Shown here: piece after piece, positions 7,436 to 13,712 of the stretch | How the letters are laid out: every line of letters starts with the position of its first letter | Position numbering within the stretch: position 1 is the first letter of the stretch | DNA from: DATLFQ01 sp035540915 | GTDB taxonomy: Bacteria > Actinomycetota > Acidimicrobiia > Acidimicrobiales > GCA-2861595 | NCBI GenBank assembly: GCA_035540915.1 | Contig: DATLFQ010000066.1 | Coordinates: 1-22,983, forward strand | Length of the DNA: 22,983 bases | Direction of reading: 5' to 3' | Translations under genes and position numbers: made by a program | The notes under the pieces: generated by a model | What the model was told of the DNA's origin: nothing | Database searches by the model: none | Seen by the model: only the letters and a program-made list of their open reading frames with translations

Positions 7436-7443
7436 GGCCGGCC

Positions 7444-7647
7444 GTGACCGGCACCGGTGACACCGAGGACATCCGCTCCCGCCTCGACGCCATCGCCGAG
7501 GAGCTGGCCGACCTGGCCTACGACGCCCTCCGGGCCCAGGCCGCCGGCGACGCCGCCGCCGCCGCCACCGAGCGTCGCCTCACCAAGGCCCGCCGCGCCG
7601 TCGAACGGGCCGCCGCCGCGCTCCGAGAACCTCTTTCGAGTGCATAG
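7444..7647 (+). CDS. small helical hypothetical protein, 67 aa
   Basis: A 67-aa Ala- and Arg-rich protein (DIRSRLDAIAEELADLAYDALRAQA...) is predicted to be one or two long amphipathic helices, perhaps a coiled coil. There is no signal peptide and no known domain. The third-position G/C bias is very strong. Its GTG start is divergent from the M20 peptidase by 32 nt and follows a TACGCT box. The last codons (Ser-Ser-Ala-stop) lie inside the left arm of the large palindrome at 7635-7677. The function is unknown. Confidence 0.72.
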   Translation: MTGTGDTEDIRSRLDAIAEELADLAYDALRAQAAGDAAAAATERRLTKARRAVERAAAALREPLSSA

Positions 7648-7677
7648 GCGTCGGATTCCGACGCCTATGCACTCGAA
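7635..7677. terminator. perfect 43-bp palindrome between convergent genes
   Basis: The arms at 7635-7655 and 7657-7677 are exact reverse complements (21 bp), with a single T at the centre. The sequence is much less GC-rich than its surroundings. Both convergent stop codons lie inside it (TAG at 7645-7647 on plus, and at 7667-7665 on minus). It can fold into a hairpin in either transcript, so a bidirectional terminator is the simplest reading, although no U tract follows. A dispersed repeat or protein-binding site is also possible. Confidence 0.7.
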
Positions 7678-8723
7678 GTCGCGCTCGGGAGGCGGTTGAG
7701 GCGGTCGATGAGTTGGCGGAGGCGGCCGTGGCTCATGCGGTCGAAGCGGAGGGCGACGCGGGGCAGGGCGAGGTGGTCCTCGTCGGCCACCTCCGCCGGC
7801 AGCGGGGGTGAGGAGGCGATGGCGTCGCCGAGCACGATGTCGGCGAACTCCTCGCCCAGGCCCGCGACCTCTGCGGCGGTCGGCTCGCTGCGGAGGCGCA
7901 GGACCAGCTGGTCGCCCACGAAGCGGCGGGAGTGGTAGTTGGCGTAGAAGCCGAGGATCTCGGCCGACGCCTCCCGCACGTCGTCGGTGACCAGGTACAG
8001 GGCCTGGTCCTCGGGCGAGATCAGGCCCCGGGCCAGCACCTCGTCCTGCAGGAACCGCTCCCATGAACGCCAGTAGGTGCCTCCCGGCACCTCCAGCAGG
8101 ACGATGGGGGCCGGGTCGGCCTTGCCGGTCTGCATCAGCGTCAGCAGCTCGAGCGCCTCGTCCAGGGTGCCGAAGCCGCCCGGCAGGACGACGAACCCGT
8201 CCGACTCCTTCAGCAGCATCACCTTGCGGGTGAAGAAGTACTTCATCTCGACCAGCTTCGGGTCGCCGGCGATGAACTCGTTGGCCCCCTGCTCGAACGG
8301 GAGCCGGATGTTGATGCCGAAGGACTTGTCCCGCCCCGCCCCCTCCATGCCCGCCGCCATGATCCCGGGGCCGGCTGGATGGTCATCACCGGCGCCGGCC
8401 CCTGCCAGCTGGGCGGCCAGGCTGCGAGCCTGGCCGTAGAGCGGGTCGTCGGAGGAGGTCCGGGCCGAGCCGAACATCGTCGCCTTGGGGACTTGCCGGT
8501 ACGGCGCGAACACCAGGAAGGCCTTGCGCAGCTCCTTGAGCGCGGCGTTGGTGATCTTCAGGTCGAGGCGGTCGACGTCGTCGCCGGCCAGGCGCACCGC
8601 CGTGGCCAGGATCTCGAACAGCTGGTCCCGGTTGGCTGCCGGGCCGGCCGCGTCCAGCAGCTCCACCAGGCGGCGGTCGAGCTCAGGGTCGCCGGTACGG
8701 TGGCGGGGGAGGCGTTCGAGCAC
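7665..8723 (-). CDS. LOG/TIGR00730-family Rossmann protein with an inverted internal segment
   Basis: This 352-aa protein belongs to the LOG family (often misnamed lysine decarboxylase; known members are nucleotide 5'-monophosphate phosphoribohydrolases). The signature PGGFGTLDE is at residues 181-189, GSAR at about 85-88 and GPGIMAAGMEGAG at about 118-130. GTG at 8723 gives a normal start; upstream frame extensions cross the divergent gene. The odd part is residues 111-116. They read AGDDHP, where the family has a hydrophobic strand such as WMVITG leading into the nucleotide-binding loop. Those 18 bases are inverted between 9-bp inverted repeats (8367-8402). As written, the protein probably folds poorly at this site. 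The C-terminal 150 residues are a helical extension. The gene ends inside the 7635-7677 palindrome. Confidence 0.88.
   Translation of the reverse strand: MLERLPRHRTGDPELDRRLVELLDAAGPAANRDQLFEILATAVRLAGDDVDRLDLKITNAALKELRKAFLVFAPYRQVPKATMFGSARTSSDDPLYGQARSLAAQLAGAGAGDDHPAGPGIMAAGMEGAGRDKSFGINIRLPFEQGANEFIAGDPKLVEMKYFFTRKVMLLKESDGFVVLPGGFGTLDEALELLTLMQTGKADPAPIVLLEVPGGTYWRSWERFLQDEVLARGLISPEDQALYLVTDDVREASAEILGFYANYHSRRFVGDQLVLRLRSEPTAAEVAGLGEEFADIVLGDAIASSPPLPAEVADEDHLALPRVALRFDRMSHGRLRQLIDRLNRLPSATSSA
8367..8402. repeat. 9-bp inverted repeats flanking an inverted 18-bp coding segment
   Basis: GGGGCCGGC (8367-8375) and GCCGGCCCC (8394-8402) are exact inverted repeats. The 18 bp between them (8376-8393) coincides with six codons of the minus-strand LOG-family gene. 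On the plus strand they read TGG ATG GTC ATC ACC GGC, that is WMVITG. Those are the residues expected on the other strand at this exact place. Confidence 0.85.
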
Positions 8724-8746
8724 GGGAGCAGGTCTACCGCAGCCGG

Positions 8747-8752
8747 TAGCCT
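8747..8752 (+). promoter_or_regulatory. -10 box TAGCCT upstream of the decarboxylase gene
   Basis: TAGCCT lies 29 nt before ATG at 8782 and 12 nt before an out-of-frame ATG at 8765. It sits in the 58-nt region shared with the divergent LOG-family gene. Confidence 0.35.
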
Positions 8753-8764
8753 CGACCGCTCCGG

Positions 8765-8785
8765 ATGACCTCGACCGCCAGATGA
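8765..8785 (+). other. six-codon leader ORF overlapping the decarboxylase start
   Basis: ATG at 8765 opens a six-residue frame (MTSTAR) whose TGA (8783-8785) overlaps the decarboxylase ATG (8782-8784) as ATGA. The decarboxylase has no visible Shine-Dalgarno, so reinitiation from this mini-ORF is plausible. It could also be chance. Confidence 0.3.
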
Positions 8786-10191
8786 CCGGCCTCCCCCTGG
8801 AGCTCGACGCCGAGCAGATGGCGGCCCTGGGCGACGCCGCCATGGCGTTCGCCTCCTCCTTCGTCGCCGAGCGGGCCATCGCCCCGGCCTCCAACCAGGG
8901 CGACCCGGCCCTCCCCGAGCTCCTGGCCGCGCTCGCGGCGTCACCCGGCGAGGCGGGCCGACCCCTCGCGCACCTCCTGGACCTGGTGGGCCGCGCCGCC
9001 GCCCACGGGGTCGACACGGCCGGGCCGGGCTACCTCGGGTTCATCCCCGGGGGTGGGCTGTTCAGCGCCGCCGTCGCCGACTTCGTGACCCTGGTGGTCA
9101 ACCGGATGATGATGGTGCCGGCGCTCGGGCCGGCGCTGGCCCAGATCGAGGCGACCGCCGTGCGCTGGCTGGCCGACCTGGCCGGCCTGCCGCCGGCCGC
9201 CGGCGGCATCCTCACCAGCTGCGGCTCCATGGCCAACTTCTCGGCGGTGGTGGCCGCCCGGGTCGACCGCCTGCCCGAGGACTTCCGCGCCGGCACCCTC
9301 TATGTCACCGACCAGGCCCACCACTCGGTGGCCAAGTCCGCCATGCTGGCCGGCTTCGCAGCAGCCGCCGTGCGCCCCGTGCCGACCACCGCCGACCTGC
9401 ACATGGACCTCGGCGCCCTGGCCGCCATGGTCGCCGACGACCGCCGGGCCGGCCGGCTGCCCTTCGCCGTCGTGGCCAACGCCGGCACCACCAACACCGG
9501 GGCGGTCGACCCGCTGGACCGGCTGGCCGACCTGGCCGCCACCGAAAACCTGTGGCTGCACGTCGACGCCGCCTACGGAGGCATGTTCCTGCTGACCGAG
9601 CGGGGCCGGGCCCGTTTCGCCGGCATCGCACGGGCCGACTCGGTCACCCTCGACCCCCACAAGGGCCTCTTCCTGCCCTACGGCACCGGGGCCCTCGTCG
9701 TGCGGGACAGCGAGCTGCTGCGCCGGTCCCACCGGGTAGCGGCCCCGTACCTCCCCGACGCCGACCCGACGTGGTCGGTGCCCAGCTTCGCCGACCTGTC
9801 GCCGGAGCTGTCCCGCGAGCTGCGGGGCCTGCGGGTGTGGCTGCCCCTGCAGCTGCACGGCGTCGCCGCCTTCCGGGCCGCGCTCGACGAGAAGCTGGAC
9901 CTGGCTGCCGCCGCCCACGGGGCGCTGCGCCAGGTGCGCGACCTGGAGCTGCCCTGGCGGCCCGAGCTGAGCGTGGTGGCCTTCCGCCACCGCGACGGCG
10001 ACGGGGCCACCGACGATTTGCTGCAGCGCGTCAACGCATCGGGGCGGGTGTTCCTGTCGAGCACCACCATCGCCGGCCGGCGGACGATCCGGTTGTCGAT
10101 CCTGAGCCACCGCACCCATGCCGACCGCGTGGAGGAAGCCGTGAAGCTGGTGGCCCAGGCCGCCTCTGGCCGAGGATCCGGCGGGCGCTAG
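8782..10191 (+). CDS. PLP-dependent group II decarboxylase-like protein
   Basis: This 469-aa fold-type I PLP enzyme resembles aromatic-L-amino-acid/glutamate-type group II decarboxylases. The PLP lysine is in TLDPHKGLFLPYG (Lys294). The ring-stacking histidine is in DQAHHSVAKS (about His180-181), the ring-nitrogen aspartate is in LHVDAAYGG (Asp262) and the phosphate loop is TSCGSMANF (about 145-153). The N-terminal GYLGFIPGGGLF segment matches the substrate-entry region. It would decarboxylate, or otherwise act on, an amino acid; the substrate cannot be read from sequence. Many family members carry HKW; here it is HKG, so a divergent subgroup is likely. Its stop overlaps that of fbiC. Confidence 0.9.
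   Translation: MTGLPLELDAEQMAALGDAAMAFASSFVAERAIAPASNQGDPALPELLAALAASPGEAGRPLAHLLDLVGRAAAHGVDTAGPGYLGFIPGGGLFSAAVADFVTLVVNRMMMVPALGPALAQIEATAVRWLADLAGLPPAAGGILTSCGSMANFSAVVAARVDRLPEDFRAGTLYVTDQAHHSVAKSAMLAGFAAAAVRPVPTTADLHMDLGALAAMVADDRRAGRLPFAVVANAGTTNTGAVDPLDRLADLAATENLWLHVDAAYGGMFLLTERGRARFAGIARADSVTLDPHKGLFLPYGTGALVVRDSELLRRSHRVAAPYLPDADPTWSVPSFADLSPELSRELRGLRVWLPLQLHGVAAFRAALDEKLDLAAAAHGALRQVRDLELPWRPELSVVAFRHRDGDGATDDLLQRVNASGRVFLSSTTIAGRRTIRLSILSHRTHADRVEEAVKLVAQAASGRGSGGR
10188..10191. other. shared CTAG stop overlap of convergent genes
   Basis: CTAG supplies TAG to the decarboxylase on plus (10189-10191) and TAG to fbiC on minus (10190-10188). The two genes therefore overlap tail to tail by 4 bp, with no room for a separate terminator between them. 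Confidence 0.85.
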
Positions 10192-12446
10192 ACCGGCGCC
10201 GGCACCCGCCCGTAGAGGGTGGTGCGCTGCTCCAGCGGACGGCCCAGGGGCGACACCACCTCGGCGAGCTCGGCCCGGCCGACACGCTGGCCGTGCAGCG
10301 CGCCCGCCGCCCGCGAGATGTTCTCGTCCATCAAGGTCCCGCCGAGGTCGTTGGCGCCGGCCTGCAGCACCTGGGCCGCGCCGGCCAGGCCGAGCTTGAC
10401 CCACGAGACCTGCACGTTCGTCAACACCGGGTGGTAGGCGATCCGCCCGACCGCGTGCATGAGGACGCACTCCCGGAACGTCGGTCCCTGACGGCTGCGC
10501 CCCTGGAGGTACATGGGCGCCGCCATGTGCACGAACGGCAGTGGGACGAACTCGGTGAAGCCACCGGTCTCCACCTGCAGCGCCCGGGTCCGCAGCAGGT
10601 GACGGGCCCAGTGCACAGGCCGCTCGACGGCCCCGAACATGATGGTGACGTTGGACCGAAGCCCCACGCCGTGGGCGGTGCGGTGGGCCTCCAGCCATTC
10701 GTCGGTGGTGATCTTGTCGGGGCACAGTTCGGCCCGCACCTCGTCGTCGAGGATCTCGGCCGCCGTGCCCGGCAGCGAGCGCAGGCCGGCCTCGACCAGG
10801 CGCCGCAGGTAGGAGGGCAGTGGTACGCCGAGGCGCCGGGCGCCCTCGGTCACCTCCAGGGCGGTGAAGCCGTGGATGTGGATGGTGGCGGAGGCGGAGC
10901 GCACGGCCCGGATCACGTCGAGGTAGTAGTCGCCGTCGAAGCTGGGGTGGATGCCACCCTGGAGGCAGACCTCGGTGGCCCCGGCCGCCTCGGCCTCGGC
11001 CACCCGGCCGGCGATCTCGTCCAGGGTGAGCAGGTACGGGTCCCCTCGCAGGTTCAGCGACAGCGGGCCCTTGGAGAAGGCGCAGAACCGGCACTTGAAC
11101 GTGCAGACGTTGGTGTAGTTGATGTTGCGGTTGGCCACCCAGGTGACCGTGTCGCCGGCGGTCGCCCGGCGCAGGTCGTCGGCCGCCTCGGCCACTGCGG
11201 CGACCTCGGGGCCGCGAGCGGCGAACAGCGCCACCAGCTCGGCCTCGCCGGGCACCTGGCCCAGCGCCACCCCGGCCAGGACCTCGCCCACCGCGCTGAC
11301 GGCCCGGGGCGTCGCCGGGAGCACGCGGGGCGGTGCGGTTCCGGCCCCCGCGCACCACGGCGTGCCGTCGCGCCCCAGGCCCTCGGCGTCGCTGCGCCGC
11401 AGCACCGCCGGCCGCATGGCCGGCGCCAGCCAGCGGTCGGGCCGGCGGACGTACTCGGGATACGCGGTGAGGCGGGGCGCCAGCGTGAAGCCGCGCGCCT
11501 CGGTGACCTCCCGCAGCCGCTCGACGGCAGGCCACGGGCGCTCCGGGTTGACGTGGTCGGGGGTGACCGGCGAGACGCCGCCCCAGTCGTCGATCCCGGC
11601 GTCGAGCAGGCGGCCGAAGTCGTCCGACAGGTTGGGCGGCGCCTGGACGTGGATCTCGGCCGGCAGTATCAGGCGCGCGGCGGCCACCGACCACAGGTGC
11701 TCCTCGGCCGGACAGGCGGGCGTGCCGCCCATGGCCGTCCCCGGCTTCGGCACGAAATTCTGGACGATCACCTCCTGCACGTGGCCGTGGCGGCGGGCCG
11801 AGGCGGCGATGGCCTCCAGGGCGGCGACGCGGTCGGCCCGGGTCTCGCCGATCCCGCACAGGATGCCGGTGGTGAACGGGATCGCCGACCGCCCCGCTGC
11901 GTCGAGCGTGGCCAACCGCCGCTGGGGCGCCTTGTCCGGCGCGCCGGCATGGCAGGACAGGTCGGCCCGCAGCGACTCGACCATCATCCCCTGGCTGGCC
12001 GAGACCTCCCGCAGCCCGGCCAGGTCGGCGGCCGCCAGCGCCCCGGCGTTGGCGTGGGGGAGCAGCCCGGTCTCGTCGCGGACCAGGGCGCACATGGCCA
12101 CGAGGTAGTCGACGGTGGAGGCGTAGCCCCGCTCCGCCAGCCAGGCGGCCGCCATGGGGTAGCGAGCCTCGGGCGCCTCGCCCAGCGTGAACAGCGCCTC
12201 GTGACAGCCTGCCTCGGTGCCGCTGCGAGCGATGGCGAGCACCTCGTCGGGCACCAGGAACGGCGACGCCACCCTGGCCGGCGCGGTGGCGAACGTGCAG
12301 TAGGCGCAACGGTCCCGGCACAGGCGCGTCAGCGGGATGAACACCTTGGGCGACCAGGTGACCCGCCGGCCGTGGGCCTCGTCACGGACGGCTGCGGCCC
12401 GGGCCATCAGCTCGGCCAGCGGTGCCGCCAGCAGGTCGGAGCCCAC
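10188..12446 (-). CDS. fbiC: FO synthase, fused CofG-CofH (FbiC)
   Basis: This 752-aa bifunctional radical SAM enzyme builds 7,8-didemethyl-8-hydroxy-5-deazariboflavin (FO), the chromophore of coenzyme F420. It uses tyrosine and the ribityl-diaminouracil intermediate of flavin synthesis. The N-terminal CofG half has CRDRCAYC (Cys43, Cys47, Cys50). The C-terminal CofH half has CTFKCRFC (Cys448, Cys452, Cys455). Both are C-x3-C-x2-C 4Fe-4S/SAM motifs. Other hallmarks are EVIVQNFVPKPGTAM, GGVSPVTPDHVNPERPWP, EVCLQGGIHP, SLPGTAAEILDDEVR and ANDLGGTLMDENISR. It is about 100 residues shorter than the mycobacterial protein, mainly through a short N-terminus and linker. GTG at 12446 is supported by TACTGT 6 nt upstream. 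Confidence 0.96.
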   Translation of the reverse strand: MGSDLLAAPLAELMARAAAVRDEAHGRRVTWSPKVFIPLTRLCRDRCAYCTFATAPARVASPFLVPDEVLAIARSGTEAGCHEALFTLGEAPEARYPMAAAWLAERGYASTVDYLVAMCALVRDETGLLPHANAGALAAADLAGLREVSASQGMMVESLRADLSCHAGAPDKAPQRRLATLDAAGRSAIPFTTGILCGIGETRADRVAALEAIAASARRHGHVQEVIVQNFVPKPGTAMGGTPACPAEEHLWSVAAARLILPAEIHVQAPPNLSDDFGRLLDAGIDDWGGVSPVTPDHVNPERPWPAVERLREVTEARGFTLAPRLTAYPEYVRRPDRWLAPAMRPAVLRRSDAEGLGRDGTPWCAGAGTAPPRVLPATPRAVSAVGEVLAGVALGQVPGEAELVALFAARGPEVAAVAEAADDLRRATAGDTVTWVANRNINYTNVCTFKCRFCAFSKGPLSLNLRGDPYLLTLDEIAGRVAEAEAAGATEVCLQGGIHPSFDGDYYLDVIRAVRSASATIHIHGFTALEVTEGARRLGVPLPSYLRRLVEAGLRSLPGTAAEILDDEVRAELCPDKITTDEWLEAHRTAHGVGLRSNVTIMFGAVERPVHWARHLLRTRALQVETGGFTEFVPLPFVHMAAPMYLQGRSRQGPTFRECVLMHAVGRIAYHPVLTNVQVSWVKLGLAGAAQVLQAGANDLGGTLMDENISRAAGALHGQRVGRAELAEVVSPLGRPLEQRTTLYGRVPAPV

Positions 12447-12452
12447 TCGCTC

Positions 12453-12458
12453 ACAGTA
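12453..12458 (-). promoter_or_regulatory. -10 box TACTGT for leaderless fbiC
   Basis: On the minus strand TACTGT ends 6 nt before GTG at 12446. No ribosome-binding site precedes the GTG. This spacing supports the short N-terminus chosen for FbiC. Confidence 0.5.
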
Positions 12459-12610
12459 GGCCGGGCGCGAGGATGGGCGACCTGGGCCCGTTCGTGCCGC
12501 CGGGCGTGGCTCGCCCGGCTGCCGGACGTCCCGGCCGAGCGGGCCGCGTGCAGCTCACGGCGCAACGGCAACGGAAAGTCGCGGTGTCGACGTGGTTATG
12601 CGACATGGGG

Positions 12611-12640
12611 TTGACGCCGGTCGCTTCTTAGGGTTACCTA
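12611..12640 (+). promoter_or_regulatory. promoter of the iron-storage operon
   Basis: TTGACG (12611-12616) is a good -35 hexamer. At 17-18 nt spacing lies TTACCT/TACCTA (12634-12640) as the -10. The GTG of the next gene is 7-8 nt further on, so the transcript may be leaderless. The -10 lies inside the palindrome at 12623-12646. Confidence 0.45.
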
Positions 12641-12646
12641 AGAAGC
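12623..12646. promoter_or_regulatory. DtxR/IdeR-like operator palindrome
   Basis: GCTTCTTAGG (12623-12632) and CCTAAGAAGC (12637-12646) form a perfect 10-bp inverted repeat around GTTA. The core TTAGG-N4-CCTAA carries the half-sites recognised by DtxR-family metalloregulators, but with 4 rather than the 9 bases between half-sites of the classical 19-bp iron box. It is AT-rich in a GC-rich setting. Overlap with the -10 suggests repression, and the downstream bfd-bfr genes suggest iron control. Confidence 0.55.
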
Positions 12647-12647
12647 A

Positions 12648-12905
12648 GTGGAAGGGTTTCCTGAGGCGTCCGGGTTGGGGCTCCGTCGAATCGGCTTCGT
12701 GCGGATCATCCTGGGTGAGGGCACGCCCCGCTGCGAAGCGGTGGGCATCTCCCATCGCCAGACGGTCACCCGGCTGATCCCCCTGCGAGCCGCCATGGCG
12801 CTGGTCCGGGCCGGCGTCCCGTCGGTGGTGCGCCGGCCAGGCGCGACCGGCGACGGCCCGCGAGCGGAGACGAAGTCCATGGTCGGTGCCGGGCGGAGGG
12901 CGTAG
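12648..12905 (+). CDS. small unknown protein at the head of the iron-storage operon
   Basis: This frame encodes 85 aa with no recognised family. Residues about 13-60 look like a genuine compact fold: a strand (RRIGFVRIILGEG), then TVTRLIPLRAAMALVRAGVPSVVRR, which reads as strand, helix, strand. Third positions are strongly G/C. The tail after about residue 65 is less structured. The stop (12903-12905) is 2 nt before the bfd start, and the frame begins just after the operator palindrome; both support a real operon gene. The start is uncertain: GTG 12648, TTG 12675 or GTG 12699. There is no signal peptide or cysteine cluster (one Cys). A role in iron storage or regulation is inferred from position only. 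Confidence 0.5.
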   Translation: MEGFPEASGLGLRRIGFVRIILGEGTPRCEAVGISHRQTVTRLIPLRAAMALVRAGVPSVVRRPGATGDGPRAETKSMVGAGRRA

Positions 12906-12907
12906 CG

Positions 12908-13102
12908 GTGTACATCTGCCACTGCCGGGCAGTGACCGACCGCACCATCCGGGCCGCCATCGGGTCGGGCGCCACCACGGTGTCCGAGGTGGCCCGGCGC
13001 TGCGGCGCCGGTGCCCGCTGCGGTGGGTGCTGGCCCGCGCTGGCCACCCTGCTGGCCGAGACAGTCGACGAGCAGCGCCGGCCCGCCTCGCCGGCTGCAT
13101 GA
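12908..13102 (+). CDS. bfd: bacterioferritin-associated ferredoxin (Bfd), [2Fe-2S]
   Basis: This 64-aa BFD-like [2Fe-2S] protein has Cys4-x-Cys6 near the N-terminus (ICHCRAVTD) and Cys38-x2-Cys41 (RCGGC), the four cluster ligands of the family, plus Cys32. In characterised systems Bfd docks on bacterioferritin and passes electrons to release stored iron. The gene directly before bfr fits that role. GTG at 12908 is preceded by GGAGGG at a good distance. The gene starts 2 nt after the upstream small ORF and ends 30 nt before bfr. The C-terminal 15 residues are Arg/Pro/Ala-rich and probably disordered. Confidence 0.9.
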   Translation: MYICHCRAVTDRTIRAAIGSGATTVSEVARRCGAGARCGGCWPALATLLAETVDEQRRPASPAA

Positions 13103-13119
13103 CCCATCAACCGGCGAGC

Positions 13120-13125
13120 TAGGTT
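13120..13125 (+). promoter_or_regulatory. -10 box TAGGTT, internal promoter for bfr
   Basis: TAGGTT ends 7 nt before GTG at 13133, so bfr may also be made from its own leaderless transcript, separate from the operon promoter at 12611. No ribosome-binding site is visible in the gap. Confidence 0.45.
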
Positions 13126-13132
13126 CGCCGCC

Positions 13133-13606
13133 GTGCGAGGCGACCCCGGGATCATCGAGCTGCTGAACGACTGCCTGACCGCCGAGCTGACGGCCATCAA
13201 CCAGTACTTCGTGGACGCCAAGATGTGCGAGAGCTGGGGCTACGAGCGCCTGGCCGCCACTTTCAAGGCCGAGTCGATCGACGAGATGAAGGACGCCGAG
13301 GCGCTGATCGACCGGATTCTGTACCTCGACGGCGTCCCGAACCTGCAGCGCCTCGGCACGGTCCGGGTCGGCGAGACGGTGCCCGAGAAGCTGGTGGCCG
13401 CGCTGGACCTCGAGAAGGCGGCCGTGGCCCGGCTCAACGACGGGATCGCCCGTTGCGTGGCCGTCGGCGACAACGGCAGCCGGGAGCTGCTGGAGGGCAT
13501 CCTCACCGGCGAGGAGGCCCACGCCGAGTGGCTGGAGACCCAGCTCGCCCTGATCGCCCAGATCGGCGACGCCCACTACCTGGCCCAGCAGGTGCACCCC
13601 GGGTAA
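13133..13606 (+). CDS. bfr: bacterioferritin with Asp at ferroxidase position 54
   Basis: This 157-aa ferritin-like protein is a bacterioferritin, which forms 24-mer iron-storage shells. Numbering matches E. coli Bfr directly. Ferroxidase ligands Glu18, Glu51, Glu94, Glu127 and His130 are present. The sixth ligand, His54, is Asp (codon GAC at 13292-13294, in ESIDEMKDAE). Met52, the haem ligand, is kept, so haem binding is expected. The GTG start gives the usual beginning (VRGDPGIIELLN), and a TAGGTT box lies 7 nt upstream. It follows bfd, its likely redox partner. The altered diiron site could slow iron oxidation or change iron exchange; that is inference. Subunits with and without intact centres co-assemble in some bacteria, but only one bfr is seen here. 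Confidence 0.95.
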   Translation: MRGDPGIIELLNDCLTAELTAINQYFVDAKMCESWGYERLAATFKAESIDEMKDAEALIDRILYLDGVPNLQRLGTVRVGETVPEKLVAALDLEKAAVARLNDGIARCVAVGDNGSRELLEGILTGEEAHAEWLETQLALIAQIGDAHYLAQQVHPG

Positions 13607-13644
13607 GCAGCCTGAAGCCGGACGTAGCCATCGGTGGGTAGCCA

Positions 13645-13667
13645 CCGGCGGGGCAGGGGCCCGCCGG
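13645..13667. terminator. GC-rich hairpin between convergent bfr and cooC-like genes
   Basis: CCGGCGGG (13645-13652) pairs with CCCGCCGG (13660-13667) around a 7-nt loop. A second small hairpin, GTTCC-GAA-GGAAC, lies at 13681-13693. The 106-bp gap lies between two gene ends, so bidirectional termination is likely. There is no U tract. Confidence 0.45.
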
Positions 13668-13712
13668 GCGCAGCGGGCGTGTTCCGAAGGAACCGGGTGC
13701 CCGCCACCGTGA

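Noticed and set aside
7635..7677. Insertion-sequence end or attachment site
   Set aside because: There is no transposase or integrase nearby, no target duplication is visible, and a terminator-like role between convergent genes is simpler.
8941..12321. Very long minus-strand open frame (over 1100 codons) across the decarboxylase and fbiC
   Set aside because: It is the out-of-frame shadow of two clear genes. Its translation is Gly/Arg/Pro/Ala-rich with no motif, as expected in GC-rich DNA where stops are rare.
9552..12614. Plus-strand open frame of about 1000 codons
   Set aside because: It is antisense to fbiC and overlaps the decarboxylase in another frame, with low-complexity composition and no family signature.
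12623..12646. Canonical 19-bp IdeR iron box
   Set aside because: The half-sites match but the spacing is 4 instead of 9, so I report it only as DtxR/IdeR-like.
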